A stretch of DNA of 64,000 nt from Vibrio atypicus. Its GTDB lineage: Bacteria > Pseudomonadota > Gammaproteobacteria > Enterobacterales > Vibrionaceae. Below the pieces are notes generated by a model. That model made no database searches and was not told the DNA's origin. It saw only the letters and a program-made list of their open reading frames with translations. The translations under genes and the position numbers were made by a program. This document shows positions 37,485-47,822 of the stretch, one piece after another. Every line of letters begins with the position of its first letter. Position 1 is the first letter of the stretch. Location: assembly GCF_009811315.1 (NCBI RefSeq), contig NZ_BLID01000003.1:62001-126000 (forward strand), given 5' to 3'.

Positions 37485-37580
37485 AGAACTTTATGGGACG
37501 TAATTACGATGATGCGCTTCACGAAGTCAATCTCTTCATCGCTTTAGACTGATTTCACACTTTAAATGTGGATATTCGTA

Positions 37581-37841
37581 ATGAGTCAACAACCAATCAT
37601 TTATGAAGGCTTCATTCTCATGGGTTTAGGCATGGGCTTTGTTTTCTTCTTTCTCTGTTTATTAGTGGGAGCAATTCACTTGTTGTCTAAGGCATCAGCC
37701 CTTGTTCTCCCTGCAAAAACTGAAACAACGACAACGAAAGCACCTGAGTGCTCAACCTCTTCTGAGGATAACGTTATCGCTGCGATTACCGCGGCTATTC
37801 ATCATCATAAAAAACTTAACGCAAAAAGCGCTCAAATCTAG
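37581..37841 (+). CDS. oadG: Oxaloacetate decarboxylase gamma subunit
   Basis: An 86-aa subunit with one N-terminal TM (about residues 10-36), a Thr/Ser-rich linker and a C-terminal IAAITAAIHHHKK. The His cluster is the usual zinc-binding tail of OadG, which assembles the Na+ pump and assists carboxyl transfer. The Met at 37581 is preferred over the one five codons upstream because it gives the usual short cytoplasmic/periplasmic start. It is the first gene of oadGAB. Confidence 0.88.
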   Translation: MSQQPIIYEGFILMGLGMGFVFFFLCLLVGAIHLLSKASALVLPAKTETTTTKAPECSTSSEDNVIAAITAAIHHHKKLNAKSAQI

Positions 37842-37850
37842 GAGAGCCCA

Positions 37851-39650
37851 ATGTCTGATATTAAAAAACCGCTTGGTATTACTGACGTCGTATTGCGCGA
37901 TGCACACCAGTCTCTATTCGCAACACGCTTACGACTTGACGATATGTTGCCAATCGCGAGTGAATTGGACCAAATAGGCTATTGGTCTCTTGAGAGTTGG
38001 GGCGGCGCCACGTTCGATTCTTGCATCCGTTTCCTAGGTGAAGACCCATGGCTACGCTTGCGTGAACTCAAAAAGGCGATGCCAAATACTAAACAGCAGA
38101 TGCTTTTCCGCGGCCAAAACATCTTGGGTTATCGCCACTACGCAGATGACGTGGTTGATAAGTTCGTTGAGCGCGCCGTTGTTAATGGTATGGATGTATT
38201 CCGTGTCTTTGACGCGCTAAACGACTCACGTAACTTGCAACGAGCGATAGAAGCAGTGAAAAAACAAGGCGCTCATGCTCAAGGGACAATTTGCTATACC
38301 ACAAGTCCGGTTCATACCATGGATTCATGGGTGAATTTGGGCGAGCAGCTGGTTGAAATGGGCGTTGATTCCATCGCCATTAAAGATATGGCGGGTGTGA
38401 TGACGCCATACGAAGCGAGTGAACTGGTTTCAACGTTGAAGAAACAGTTAGACATTGAACTGCATTTGCATTGCCACGCGACCGCAGGTATGGCTGATAT
38501 GACATTGCTAAAAGCCATAGAAGCGGGTGTTGATCGGGTTGATACTGCGATTTCTTCAATGAGCGGCACTTATGGTCACCCTGCAACGGAATCCCTAGTG
38601 GCAGCGCTGAAAGGAACGGAAAGAGATACGGGTTTAGACATCAACAAACTCGAAAATATTTCGGCGTATTTCCGTGAAGTTCGCAAGAAGTACCATGCAT
38701 TTGAAGGCCAACTTAAAGGGGCAGATTCACGTATTTTGGTTGCTCAAGTCCCAGGGGGGATGCTGACCAATATGGAAAGCCAGCTCAAACAACAAAATGC
38801 AATGGATAAGATTGACCAAGTGCTCGAAGAGATCCCTCGCGTTCGTGAAGACCTTGGCTTTATTCCTCTTGTAACGCCAACGTCGCAAATTGTGGGTACA
38901 CAAGCTGTGATTAACGTGATGATGGGTGAACGCTACAAGACCATTACTAAAGAAACGGCCGGCGTATTGAAAGGTGAATATGGTCAAACACCTGCGCGTG
39001 TTGATTGTGATTTGCAGCAACGAGTGTTGGATGGCGCAGAAGCGGTGACGTGTCGTCCTGCAGATTTGATTGAACCTGAAGTCGAATCGCTGACGTTAGA
39101 TGTCCAAGCGAAGGCGAAAGAGAAGGGGATTTCGCTTTGTGAAGATGTGATTGATGATGTACTTACCGTCGCACTGTTTGAGCAAGTAGGTTGGAAGTTC
39201 TTAGAAAACCGCCATAACCCTGAAGCGTTTGAACCTGTACCGATTGAACGAGTTGATTCACCGGCTGAGAAAGCAAGTGCACCGGCAGATTCAGCTGTTT
39301 ATACCGTTAATGTTAACAATCAGGCATTTGTGGTTAGAGTCAACGAAGGTGCGGATCCTGAAGTATTGGCGCAAAGAACAACCGATACCCCCAAAGCAGC
39401 CCCTGTTTCAGCTAAACCTACCGCTCCTTCCGGTAACGCGGAGACAGTGGCTGCACCCCTAGCGGGTAATATCTGGAAGGTACATGCTAAGCCTGGTGAT
39501 GAAGTGAAAGAAGGCCAAGTTCTGTTGATTCTTGAAGCGATGAAAATGGAAACCGAAATTCGCGCATCACGAGATGCCGTTGTCGATGGTGTGTCTGTCT
39601 CTGAAGGCGATGCAGTTCAAGTAGGCGATGCATTGGTTGCGTTGGCGTAG
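37851..39650 (+). CDS. oadA: Oxaloacetate decarboxylase alpha subunit
   Basis: A 599-aa biotin-dependent carboxyltransferase. The N-terminal TIM-barrel domain has [15 protein letters not shown] and [13 protein letters not shown]; a conserved PYC/OADA domain is central; a Pro/Ala-rich linker precedes the biotinyl domain with [10 protein letters not shown] (biotin on Lys565). It takes CO2 from oxaloacetate, made by citrate lyase, onto biotin for the beta subunit. It lies 9 bp before oadB. Confidence 0.96.
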   Translation: MSDIKKPLGITDVVLRDAHQSLFATRLRLDDMLPIASELDQIGYWSLESWGGATFDSCIRFLGEDPWLRLRELKKAMPNTKQQMLFRGQNILGYRHYADDVVDKFVERAVVNGMDVFRVFDALNDSRNLQRAIEAVKKQGAHAQGTICYTTSPVHTMDSWVNLGEQLVEMGVDSIAIKDMAGVMTPYEASELVSTLKKQLDIELHLHCHATAGMADMTLLKAIEAGVDRVDTAISSMSGTYGHPATESLVAALKGTERDTGLDINKLENISAYFREVRKKYHAFEGQLKGADSRILVAQVPGGMLTNMESQLKQQNAMDKIDQVLEEIPRVREDLGFIPLVTPTSQIVGTQAVINVMMGERYKTITKETAGVLKGEYGQTPARVDCDLQQRVLDGAEAVTCRPADLIEPEVESLTLDVQAKAKEKGISLCEDVIDDVLTVALFEQVGWKFLENRHNPEAFEPVPIERVDSPAEKASAPADSAVYTVNVNNQAFVVRVNEGADPEVLAQRTTDTPKAAPVSAKPTAPSGNAETVAAPLAGNIWKVHAKPGDEVKEGQVLLILEAMKMETEIRASRDAVVDGVSVSEGDAVQVGDALVALA

Positions 39651-39659
39651 GGCACAAGT

Positions 39660-40964
39660 ATGGATAGTGTAATTGCGTTAATTAAAGACTTCGGCTTCCT
39701 CCACTTACAGTTTGGTCAAGCAGCGATGATCCTAATCGGATTAGTGCTGCTCTACCTTGCGATAGTGAAGAAGTTCGAACCCTTGCTCCTAGTACCTATC
39801 GGTCTAGGTGGGATCTTAGCAAATTTGCCAGATGCAAATTTGGCGGTCAGTGCGGTTGAAGCGGCGATCTACGGAGGTAAAGCGGAAGTCTATGAAGCCT
39901 TATCTTCTATCGTCAATCTGGCCGATGTCACTAAAGAAGGATTAAAGCACGCATATGAAATGGCCACGCCGTTAGAAAAAATGCAACTGCAGTTATTAGC
40001 AGAGCAATTTAACTACTCTGACGGCATGCTCTATACTTTTTATAGCGTGACGATTGCATCTGGTGTAGGGCCTTTGGTTATCTTCATGGGCGTGGGCGCA
40101 ATGACGGATTTTGGTCCTTTATTGGCTAACCCGAAAACCCTGTTACTCGGTGCAGCGGCTCAGTTTGGTATTTTTGCAACGGTCTTGGGAGCCTTAGGTC
40201 TTAGCCAATTAGGTATCATGGATTTCAGCGTGGCTCAAGCGGCGGCGATTGGGATTATTGGTGGTGCTGATGGTCCAACGGCGATTTACGTATCAAGTAT
40301 GTTAGCGCCAGAGCTATTAGGTGCGATCGCAGTGGCGGCCTATTCCTACATGGCGTTGGTACCTATGATTCAACCACCAATCATGAAGGCTTTAACCACT
40401 GAGAGTGAGCGACAAATCTCAATGACTCAGCTGCGCAATGTGAGCAAACTTGAAAAAGTCTGTTTTCCATTGATGCTTCTAGTACTCATTGCCATGCTGC
40501 TCCCTTCAGCAACGCCGCTTTTAGGTATGTTCTGTTTTGGTAACCTAATGCGTGAATGTGGTGTTGTTGAGCGTTTAAGTGATACGGCTCAAAATGGCCT
40601 GATTAACATCGTGACCATTTTCCTTGGCTTATCCGTTGGTTCAAAACTTATGGCGGACAAGTTCCTACAGCCACAAACGTTAGGGATTTTGGCTTTAGGT
40701 ATTGTGGCATTCTGTGTCGGTACTGCTACAGGGATCATCATGGCTAAGTTGATGAACAAACTGTGCCAAGAAAAAGTGAATCCACTGATTGGTTCGGCGG
40801 GCGTATCTGCGGTTCCAATGGCGGCTAGGGTCTCGAATAAAGTCGGCTTGGAAGCGAATAGCCAAAACTTTTTGTTAATGCATGCAATGGGGCCAAACGT
40901 CGCAGGGGTTATTGGTTCAGCAGTCGCAGCTGGAGTAATGATCAAGTATGTGATCGGTGGCTAG
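39660..40964 (+). CDS. oadB: Oxaloacetate decarboxylase beta subunit (Na+ pump)
   Basis: A 434-aa, about 10-TM subunit that decarboxylates carboxybiotin and exports Na+. Motifs include [68 protein letters not shown] (holding the Na+-binding Asp) and [19 protein letters not shown]. It completes oadGAB and is followed by a strong terminator. Confidence 0.96.
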   Translation: MDSVIALIKDFGFLHLQFGQAAMILIGLVLLYLAIVKKFEPLLLVPIGLGGILANLPDANLAVSAVEAAIYGGKAEVYEALSSIVNLADVTKEGLKHAYEMATPLEKMQLQLLAEQFNYSDGMLYTFYSVTIASGVGPLVIFMGVGAMTDFGPLLANPKTLLLGAAAQFGIFATVLGALGLSQLGIMDFSVAQAAAIGIIGGADGPTAIYVSSMLAPELLGAIAVAAYSYMALVPMIQPPIMKALTTESERQISMTQLRNVSKLEKVCFPLMLLVLIAMLLPSATPLLGMFCFGNLMRECGVVERLSDTAQNGLINIVTIFLGLSVGSKLMADKFLQPQTLGILALGIVAFCVGTATGIIMAKLMNKLCQEKVNPLIGSAGVSAVPMAARVSNKVGLEANSQNFLLMHAMGPNVAGVIGSAVAAGVMIKYVIGG

Positions 40965-40973
40965 TAAATAGTT

Positions 40974-41003
40974 AAAAAGGAAGATCTCGTTATCTTCCTT
41001 TTT
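40974..41003 (+). terminator. rho-independent terminator of oadGAB
   Basis: A 12-bp stem AAAAAGGAAGAT / ATCTTCCTTTTT, 6-nt loop. Confidence 0.92.
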
Positions 41004-41067
41004 ATCATTTATCTTGGCACTATATTAGTATAAATACTTCAAGTAAGTATGATTAAAAGGGATTTAT

Positions 41068-42705
41068 ATGAAAGCAGGTGTTATAAAACTGCTAACTAAT
41101 TTTAAACGTGGGCCATCATTTAGAAGTCGCGTTTTTATATTAATTTTTGCTTTGATGATCGTGCAACTTGCTATTGTAACGACTAATTTTCACAAAAGCT
41201 TATTAGATACGCTTGAACACCAAGTAGGGACAAGAGCACTTATTCAAGCAAAAGAAATAGCTAGTGACCCAGAATTAATTCAAGAAGTTAGAATTAAGAA
41301 TATTCCTGCCATTGAACGTCTTATTGGTCGACTGCATAAAATATCAGATGCCAGCTTTATTGTTGTTGGTGATGAAATAGGCACTCGACTCTCTCACCCT
41401 GATAAAGAAAAAATTGGACTGCCTATGCAAGGTGGTGACAATGCCGGTGTCTTGGAGCGTGGCGAATCTTATATATCGCTCCGAGAAGGCAGCCTAGGCT
41501 ATGGTGTACGTGGCAAAGCGCCTGTCGTTGACTTCGATGGAGAAGTGATTGGCGTCGTCTCTGTTGGATATTTATTCAATCGCTTTGACCAATGGGTTGC
41601 ATTTTATGCTGAACCTTTGCTGCTAGAGCTGATTTTACTCTTATTCATGACCGTTGTTGGCGCTTGGTACTTTTCGAGTCATATTAAAAAGAAAATGAAT
41701 GGCATGGAACCCTCTGAGATTGGTTTAGCCCTTCACTTGCAAAAATCTATTTTAACCTCTGTTTACGAAGGGGTTATTGCCGTTGATAGAAAAGGAACCA
41801 TCTTTGCCGTAAATAAAAATGCGGCGAGAATTTTGGGTATTGAATCTTATTTTGAGAAAATGAAATCTAGCTCGATCTTAGAATATATTTCCAATACGCA
41901 ATTCTTTTTTCAAACACCTTTCGAAAGCGATATTAAAGATGAAATTATTGTTATAAATGGTCAAACGGTTATTGCCAACCGAGTGGCGATTTATGACCAA
42001 GAAGAATTATTTGGTTGGGTGGTCAGTTTTAGAGCGAAAAATGATATTAACTCGCTTGCTGCTGAATTGACTCAAATCAAACAATATACGGATAACTTGC
42101 GTGTAATGCGTCATGAGCATGCAAACAAACTTTCCACAATTAGTGGGCTAATAGAAATAGGAGAATACAACGCAGCATTAGAGTTAATAAACAGTGAAAG
42201 TACCAGAAAACAACAATTAATCGACTTTGTCAGTTCTCGAATCCAACTAAAACAAGTCGCAGGGTTATTGCTTGGAAAGTATGCCCGAGCGTGCGAGTTA
42301 GGTTTAGAGCTGAAATTCGATCCAACGTGCCAACTAATACAATTAAACGCTTCAATAGAGCCAAATGAGCTTTCAGCTATCATAGGGAATTTGATTGATA
42401 ATGCCTTTGAAGCCACGTTGAAAAATCCTGCTAGCGAAAAAATTGTCAACGTACTGATTACTGATGCCGGTGACGACTTAGTAATCGAAGTATCTGACAA
42501 TGGGTGCGGTATCTCTAACGATATTGCTAGTACAATCTTTAGCCGCGGCGTGACCAGCAAAGATGATAGGGAGGGGCATGGCATTGGCCTGTATTTGATA
42601 AATCGTTACGTAACGAATGCAGGTGGTGTCATTCTGGTCGACGATGCTGAGCCTAAAGGAACAATTTTTTCAATATTTATTCCGAATAAAGGTAACAAAG
42701 CATGA
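41068..42705 (+). CDS. citA: Citrate sensor histidine kinase CitA (DpiB)
   Basis: A 545-aa CitA/DcuS-class kinase with TM1 (about 22-42), a periplasmic PAS (citrate-binding type; GTRLSHPDKEKIGLPMQGGD and GYGVRGKAPVVD match CitAP), TM2 (about 180-203), a cytoplasmic PAS (about 220-330), the phosphoacceptor motif RHEHANKL (His349) and a HATPase region with NLIDNAFEATL, DNGCGI and GHGIGLYL. It controls the neighbouring citrate genes through CitB. The stop overlaps citB (ATGA). Its ribosome site is AAAAGGGA. Confidence 0.95.
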   Translation: MKAGVIKLLTNFKRGPSFRSRVFILIFALMIVQLAIVTTNFHKSLLDTLEHQVGTRALIQAKEIASDPELIQEVRIKNIPAIERLIGRLHKISDASFIVVGDEIGTRLSHPDKEKIGLPMQGGDNAGVLERGESYISLREGSLGYGVRGKAPVVDFDGEVIGVVSVGYLFNRFDQWVAFYAEPLLLELILLLFMTVVGAWYFSSHIKKKMNGMEPSEIGLALHLQKSILTSVYEGVIAVDRKGTIFAVNKNAARILGIESYFEKMKSSSILEYISNTQFFFQTPFESDIKDEIIVINGQTVIANRVAIYDQEELFGWVVSFRAKNDINSLAAELTQIKQYTDNLRVMRHEHANKLSTISGLIEIGEYNAALELINSESTRKQQLIDFVSSRIQLKQVAGLLLGKYARACELGLELKFDPTCQLIQLNASIEPNELSAIIGNLIDNAFEATLKNPASEKIVNVLITDAGDDLVIEVSDNGCGISNDIASTIFSRGVTSKDDREGHGIGLYLINRYVTNAGGVILVDDAEPKGTIFSIFIPNKGNKA

Positions 42706-43388
42706 ATTTAATAGATGTCTTAATTATTGAAGATGAGGTGGGCATTGCAGAACTTCACGCACAGTTCTTCCGCCAGACATTACGATTTAATCCAATTGGA
42801 ATCGCGTCGGATCTCGCGATGGCAAGAAATATGATCCGAATTCACCGCCCTAAGTTGATAATCTTAGATAACTATCTACCGGATGGAAGAGGCATAGATC
42901 TACTTAGAGAGATCATTGCGGATAAAAAATCCCCTCAACCTGATGTTATCTTGGTGACGGCTTCGAGCGAAATGGACACGGTAAAAGAAGCATTGCATTG
43001 TGGTTGTTTTGATTATCTTTTAAAGCCCATTTCTTATGAACGACTGCAAGATACGCTCAATCGATACCTGAAGTACAACTGTGCGATCAAAGCGTTTGAC
43101 ACCATCAGTCAGAGGCACGTCGATGATCTGTTTAACATGCAAGCGAGAGATAAAAGCTCAAGCCGTTTGCCTAAAGGGATAGGTGAACTCACTTTAGATA
43201 AAATACATCAGGTATTTAACGCTAATTGCGGCATTAAGTTTACTGCAGAATCATTGGGCGATGCGGTTGGTATTAGTAAAACAACGGCTAGACGCTACTT
43301 AGAGTACTGTTCAGCAAGCGGTTTTCTGTCCGTTGAAAACGAACATGGACGAGTCGGTCGTCCAGAGCGTGTTTACGTAAGAAACTGA
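42702..43388 (+). CDS. citB: Response regulator CitB (DpiA)
   Basis: A 228-aa regulator with receiver domain (IIEDEVGIAELH, phospho-Asp in IILDNYLPDG) and the C-terminal HTH typical of CitB/DcuR (FTAESLGDAVGISKTTARRYLEYC). It is the probable activator of tct, citC, oad and citD operons. It is translationally coupled to citA and closed by a terminator. Confidence 0.95.
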   Translation: MNLIDVLIIEDEVGIAELHAQFFRQTLRFNPIGIASDLAMARNMIRIHRPKLIILDNYLPDGRGIDLLREIIADKKSPQPDVILVTASSEMDTVKEALHCGCFDYLLKPISYERLQDTLNRYLKYNCAIKAFDTISQRHVDDLFNMQARDKSSSRLPKGIGELTLDKIHQVFNANCGIKFTAESLGDAVGISKTTARRYLEYCSASGFLSVENEHGRVGRPERVYVRN

Positions 43389-43411
43389 TCGCTTTAATCA
43401 AAACAAGACTG

Positions 43412-43443
43412 ACGCCTTTCTCGTTTGGGGAAGGCGTTTTTTT
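43412..43443 (+). terminator. rho-independent terminator of citAB
   Basis: A stem ACGCCTT / AAGGCGT with a 12-nt loop and seven Ts. Confidence 0.85.
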
Positions 43444-43467
43444 GTTGCCTCTTCTCAGCAAACTTGG

Positions 43468-43482
43468 ATTAAGTTCATTTAA
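43468..43482. promoter_or_regulatory. Weak candidate CitB site before citDEFXG
   Basis: ATTAAGTTCATTTAA keeps the ATTAA-N3-CATT pattern of the elements before citC and oadG. It is 148 bp before citD. Support comes only from resemblance and position. Confidence 0.3.
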
Positions 43483-43629
43483 AACATAAGTCAACTTTAC
43501 CCTATGGCGAAATATGAGCGACGTCCATCAATATCCTTACTGGTTCACTGACAATAGACCTAACGCAAGCAGGTGTTTAACTGTTTTTTGCATCACTGTT
43601 CTATTTCAAACCTACCCTAAGGATCCATT

Positions 43630-43932
43630 ATGGAAATACTTCAGCGCTCTTATGCTGGGACTTTGGAATCGAGTGATCTACTCGTCGAAGTTTCACCGGC
43701 TCCAGGTCGCTCTATTGAAGTTGAAATCATCAGCTCAGTAGAGAAGCAATTTGAGCCCGCCATTCGCAATGTGATCATGTCTACTCTTGATCAAATGGGG
43801 GTTAGCGCCATACGCATCTCCATCAATGATAAAGGTGCCCTTGATTGTGTCATTCGTGCTCGAGTTCAAGCTGCGGTTATGCGTGCAGCAAAAGGTGTTC
43901 ATTGTCATCAGTTAGTTTGGGGGGCGATATGA
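43630..43932 (+). CDS. citD: Citrate lyase acyl carrier protein (gamma subunit)
   Basis: A 100-aa CitD. GTLESSD near the N-terminus carries the Ser14 to which the phosphoribosyl-dephospho-CoA group is attached by CitX. Length and sequence fit the family. It is the first gene of citDEFXG, with the citE start overlapping its stop (ATGA). A longer overlapping frame upstream is not coding. Confidence 0.94.
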   Translation: MEILQRSYAGTLESSDLLVEVSPAPGRSIEVEIISSVEKQFEPAIRNVIMSTLDQMGVSAIRISINDKGALDCVIRARVQAAVMRAAKGVHCHQLVWGAI

Positions 43933-44807
43933 GCGAAACACTACGCCGAAGTATGTTATTTGTTCCAGGTTCAAACGCGGCCATGCTTAGCACGTCATTT
44001 ATCTATGAAGCTGACGCCATCATGTTTGATTTAGAAGATTCCGTCTCTCTTCGAGAAAAAGACACGGCAAGAATGCTGGTTTACAACGCGCTTCAACATC
44101 CCCTTTATAAAAATATCGAAACTGTGGTTCGCGTAAACGCGCTTGAGTCTGAGTATGGTCGATCAGACGTAATGGCGATGGTGAAAGCGGGCGTGGATGT
44201 GATTCGATTACCTAAGACGGATTCACTGCAAGACGTCATCAATATGGAGATGATGATCGAACAAGCAGAAATGGAATTTGGCCGCGATTTGGGTAGCACC
44301 AAAATGTTGGCTGCAATTGAATCTGCTATGGGGATCAATAACGCAGTAGCGATTGCTCACGGCTCTAAACGATTAATTGGTATTGCTCTTGGTGCTGAAG
44401 ATTACGTACGAGATCTGCGCACTCAACGCTCACCAGAAGGTACGGAGCTTCTTTTTGCTCGCTGTTCCATCCTACAAGCCGCTCGCTCTGCGGGGATTAT
44501 GGCTTTTGATACCGTTTATTCTGACTCTGGTAATGAAGCCGGTTTCCTTAAAGAAGCGCGCCATATTCATAATTTGGGCTTTGATGGAAAATCGCTGATT
44601 AACCCTCGTCAAATTGAATTGCTCCACAACGTGTTTGCACCTTCCGAAGAAGAAGTGGAACACGCTCTAGCGGTAATTGAAGTTGCTGAACATGCGGAGC
44701 GACAGGGTTCAGGAGTGGTTTCGTTAAACGGAAAAATGGTGGATGCGCCTATTATTGAACGCGCAAAGTGGACACTTGAAAGAGCCAAGTCTGGAATTAA
44801 ACGTTAG
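43929..44807 (+). CDS. citE: Citrate lyase beta subunit (citryl-ACP lyase)
   Basis: A 292-aa CitE of the HpcH/HpaI fold: [42 protein letters not shown] and [12 protein letters not shown] (Mg2+/citryl-binding residues). It cleaves citryl-ACP to oxaloacetate and acetyl-ACP. The ATG at 43929 coincides with the citD stop; the open frame continues 28 codons upstream, inside citD, which is not the start. Confidence 0.96.
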   Translation: MSETLRRSMLFVPGSNAAMLSTSFIYEADAIMFDLEDSVSLREKDTARMLVYNALQHPLYKNIETVVRVNALESEYGRSDVMAMVKAGVDVIRLPKTDSLQDVINMEMMIEQAEMEFGRDLGSTKMLAAIESAMGINNAVAIAHGSKRLIGIALGAEDYVRDLRTQRSPEGTELLFARCSILQAARSAGIMAFDTVYSDSGNEAGFLKEARHIHNLGFDGKSLINPRQIELLHNVFAPSEEEVEHALAVIEVAEHAERQGSGVVSLNGKMVDAPIIERAKWTLERAKSGIKR

Positions 44808-44816
44808 GGCAGTACG

Positions 44817-46325
44817 ATGAAAAATATAAACCTTGAGCTTTTAGAACGTCATCAATTGGAACCTTACACAGGCCCACATAGACTGACGCCTCACTTGATT
44901 CATAGCGAAAACAAGAAGCAACGAAAACTGTTTCGTACTCTAGAGTCGGCCATTGAAAATAGCGGACTTAAAGATGGAATGACTATCTCTTTTCACCACT
45001 CATTTCGCGGTGGAGACAAAACCATCAATATGGTGATGGATGTATTAGCGGAGATGGGTTTTAAGCAATTAACTTTAGCCTCTAGTTCTCTATCTGATGT
45101 GCATTCTCCTTTAGTGGGCCACATCAAAAATGGTGTAGTGAAAAAGATCTACACCTCAGGATTGCGTGGTGAGTTAGCGGAAGAGATCTCTCGCGGTTTA
45201 ATGGAAGAACCAATCCATATTCATTCCCATGGCGGCCGTGTTCACTTAGTTGAAAGTGGCGAGCTAAATATTGATGTCGCGTTTTTGGCTGTATCGACCT
45301 CAGATGAATTCGGCAATGCCAATGCAGTTAGCGGACGCGCGCGTTGTGGTTCATTGGGTTACGCCAAAATAGACGCTCAGTACGCCAAACATACCATTCT
45401 TCTTACTGAGCAGATTGTTGAGTTTCCGAATCAACCTGCATCGATTGCTCAGGATGATGTTGATGGCATCGTTGAAGTGGCGAGCGTGGGTGATGCGTCG
45501 AAGATCGGTGGTGGCGCAACTCGTATGACGAATAATCCGCGCGAATTATTGATAGCACGACGCGCCGCAGATGTGATTGAGCAATCGGGTTATTTTTACG
45601 ATGGATTCTCAATGCAAACCGGTTCCGGTGGCGCTTCTTTAGCGGTGACACGCTTTCTTGAAGAAAAGATGCAAAGAAACGGGATCAAGGCGAGTTTTGC
45701 CCTTGGTGGTATCACGTCCACTATGGTTGATCTGCACGAGAAGGGGTTCATTCAAAGCTTACTCGATGTGCAATCTTTTGATGCAGTCGCGGCTGAATCA
45801 ATGGCAAGAAATCCAGGTCATATTGAAATTTCCGCAAACCAGTACGCCAACCCAGCATCTAAAGGGGCTGCAGTAGAAAAACTAGATGTAGTGATTCTAA
45901 GCGCATTGGAAATCGATATGGATTTCAACGTCAACGTCATTACCGGCTCTGATGGTGTGATTCGTGGTGCATCTGGCGGGCACAGTGATACCGCGGCCTC
46001 GGCAAACTTAACAATCATTGTTGCTCCACTTGTCCGAGGTCGCATCCCTACTGTTGTGAAATCTGTACTCAATATTGTGACTGTAGGCAGTCAAATTGAT
46101 GTGTTGGTAACAGACCATGGTATTGCGGTGAATCCAGATCGTCCGGAAATAGCAGAACGCTTAAGTAAATCGGCGTTGCCAATCATGACCATTGAAGATC
46201 TTCAACAAAGAGCAGAAATGCTAACCGGTGAACTTCAGCCGATTCGCTATCAAGAGAATGTGGTTGGAATCATTCGCTACCGAGATGGTTCAGTGATTGA
46301 TGTGATTAAGCAGGTCAAGGAGTAG
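44817..46325 (+). CDS. citF: Citrate lyase alpha subunit (citrate CoA-transferase)
   Basis: A 502-aa CitF, which swaps acetyl for citrate on the ACP. It has CoA-transferase-fold motifs such as GMTISFHHSFRGGDKTINMV, GLRGELAEEISRG, IHSHGGRVHLVESGE and GSDGVIRGASGGHSDTAA. It completes the CitDEF lyase, whose oxaloacetate product feeds OadGAB. It is 9 bp from citE. Confidence 0.96.
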   Translation: MKNINLELLERHQLEPYTGPHRLTPHLIHSENKKQRKLFRTLESAIENSGLKDGMTISFHHSFRGGDKTINMVMDVLAEMGFKQLTLASSSLSDVHSPLVGHIKNGVVKKIYTSGLRGELAEEISRGLMEEPIHIHSHGGRVHLVESGELNIDVAFLAVSTSDEFGNANAVSGRARCGSLGYAKIDAQYAKHTILLTEQIVEFPNQPASIAQDDVDGIVEVASVGDASKIGGGATRMTNNPRELLIARRAADVIEQSGYFYDGFSMQTGSGGASLAVTRFLEEKMQRNGIKASFALGGITSTMVDLHEKGFIQSLLDVQSFDAVAAESMARNPGHIEISANQYANPASKGAAVEKLDVVILSALEIDMDFNVNVITGSDGVIRGASGGHSDTAASANLTIIVAPLVRGRIPTVVKSVLNIVTVGSQIDVLVTDHGIAVNPDRPEIAERLSKSALPIMTIEDLQQRAEMLTGELQPIRYQENVVGIIRYRDGSVIDVIKQVKE

Positions 46326-46328
46326 AGG

Positions 46329-46850
46329 GTGTATCACGGTCCAATAGTGAGTCTTGAACAGATTCTCGAAAGCAGGGAGCAAAGGGCTGCGAAACAGAGA
46401 GAGTGGGTAGAGTCCCACTCTCTTCCTCTGATCAGTTTTACCATCAATATGGTTGGTAGCATCAAAAAAAATCACATTGCAAAAGTGGCTTTTGAGCAGG
46501 GTTTAAAAGCGATCGTCAATGGGTGCGTTCGAAATAATATGGCCGTCATGAAAATGGAGTTGGTAGAAGCTGTGACAGGGTATGAAACCCTATTGGCGGT
46601 AGACAGCAATGACATTCATAAATTAAAAAAAATGACGGTTCAGCTTGAAGATGAACACCCAATGGGACGTTTATTTGATATTGACGTAATTCGGCTTGAT
46701 GGAAGGCCGATTTCGAGAACCACCATTAAACATCCTACTCGTCGCTGTTTGGTCTGTGAGCAAGATGCAAGAACCTGTATGCGATTGCGTAGCCACTCGA
46801 CTTCGCAACTTGTTCAAAAAATGGAGGAGCTAGTAAATGCTTGCCAATAG
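46329..46850 (+). CDS. citX: Apo-citrate lyase phosphoribosyl-dephospho-CoA transferase (canonical CitX)
   Basis: A 173-aa CitX with intact HPMGRLFDIDVI and RRCLVCEQDARTCMRLRSH. It loads the prosthetic group made by CitG onto CitD. The start is uncertain: GTG 46329 aligns best with the family N-terminus but has its AGAGG too close; a GTG at 46350 is an alternative. It overlaps citG by 14 nt. Confidence 0.92.
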   Translation: MYHGPIVSLEQILESREQRAAKQREWVESHSLPLISFTINMVGSIKKNHIAKVAFEQGLKAIVNGCVRNNMAVMKMELVEAVTGYETLLAVDSNDIHKLKKMTVQLEDEHPMGRLFDIDVIRLDGRPISRTTIKHPTRRCLVCEQDARTCMRLRSHSTSQLVQKMEELVNACQ

Positions 46851-47793
46851 AACTTTAGATTGGTTGATGGACGATTGTTGTCTCTATGAACCGAAAGAAG
46901 ATGGTGAATCAAAACTCAATATTTGCGTCTTAGCGGGTAACTTAGCGTATCACGCGATGATGCTTGAAGTTCACCTAACGCCCAAGGCTGGTTTGGTTGA
47001 CTGCACTAATTCTGGGGCGCACCAAGACATGAACTTGGCGACCTTTGTCAAAAGTAGCAACGTATTGAGACCATACATGAAGGCGTTTGTTCGTGCCGGT
47101 TATCAAGCGCCTAATACACTGGCCAGAGACTTACTGCCAAGGCTTCGCAAGGTAGGCGTTAGTGCGGAAAAAGCCATGTTTGACGCCACCCAAGGTGTGA
47201 ATACTCATAAAGGTATGATTTTTACCATGGGGCTGATTTGTGGCGCTGTCGGCTGGCTCTATCGCAAAGGGATCAGCTATGACTCACACCGCGTTAGAGC
47301 GGTTATTAAAGAGTGTTGTGCCACCTTGGTTAACGAGCAGTTAAGGAGTATCCATTTGACGCCAAGCACTGCGGGCGAGCGTCTTTATCAAGAGTATGGG
47401 CTAACCGGAATCCGTGGTGAGGCTCAAAAAGGTTATCCAACTATTTTTGAGTATGGTTTACCCGCATACAACCGCGCCATTGCAAAAGGGGCGTCGGAAG
47501 AGCGTGCTTTAAGTGAAACGCTGTTAGTGCTGATGTCGCGCAACCAAGACACCAATGTGGTCAATCGTGCCGGTTTGGCAGGCTTAAAGTACGTCAAACA
47601 GAGTGCAAAGCAGATTCTCTCTACACCAAACTTGTCACACAAAAAGCTGGAACAGCAAATCGAGGCACTAGACCTCGCGTTTATCGAACAAAATATCAGC
47701 CCAGGAGGCAGCGCGGATTTATTAGCGGCTACTTGGTTACTCGCTCAACTGGATATTTGTTCTCAAGTACTTATAAATAAACAGGCGACGTAA
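46837..47793 (+). CDS. citG: Triphosphoribosyl-dephospho-CoA synthase
   Basis: A 318-aa CitG, which makes the lyase prosthetic-group precursor from dephospho-CoA and ATP. Family motifs: EVHLTPKAGLVDCTNSGAHQDMNLATF, GVNTHKGMIFTMG and GIRGEAQKGYPTIFEYGLP. The ATG lies inside the end of citX, after GGAGGAG. It probably ends the operon; a GGCGAC / GTCGCC hairpin without a T-run spans its stop codon. Confidence 0.95.
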   Translation: MLANRTLDWLMDDCCLYEPKEDGESKLNICVLAGNLAYHAMMLEVHLTPKAGLVDCTNSGAHQDMNLATFVKSSNVLRPYMKAFVRAGYQAPNTLARDLLPRLRKVGVSAEKAMFDATQGVNTHKGMIFTMGLICGAVGWLYRKGISYDSHRVRAVIKECCATLVNEQLRSIHLTPSTAGERLYQEYGLTGIRGEAQKGYPTIFEYGLPAYNRAIAKGASEERALSETLLVLMSRNQDTNVVNRAGLAGLKYVKQSAKQILSTPNLSHKKLEQQIEALDLAFIEQNISPGGSADLLAATWLLAQLDICSQVLINKQAT

Positions 47794-47822
47794 TAGTCGC
47801 CTCAGACTTCAAAGGAAAAGAA

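Noticed and set aside
40989..41067. Sigma-54 promoter before citA (TGGCAC present)
   Set aside because: The -12 element expected at the correct spacing is absent (TTAGT instead of TTGCA).
43514..43741. 75-codon frame overlapping the citD start
   Set aside because: It has no homology-like features, overlaps citD in another frame, and lacks a ribosome site.
47784..47801. Hairpin across the citG stop codon as a terminator
   Set aside because: Only a 6-bp stem and no T-run; it may be incidental.
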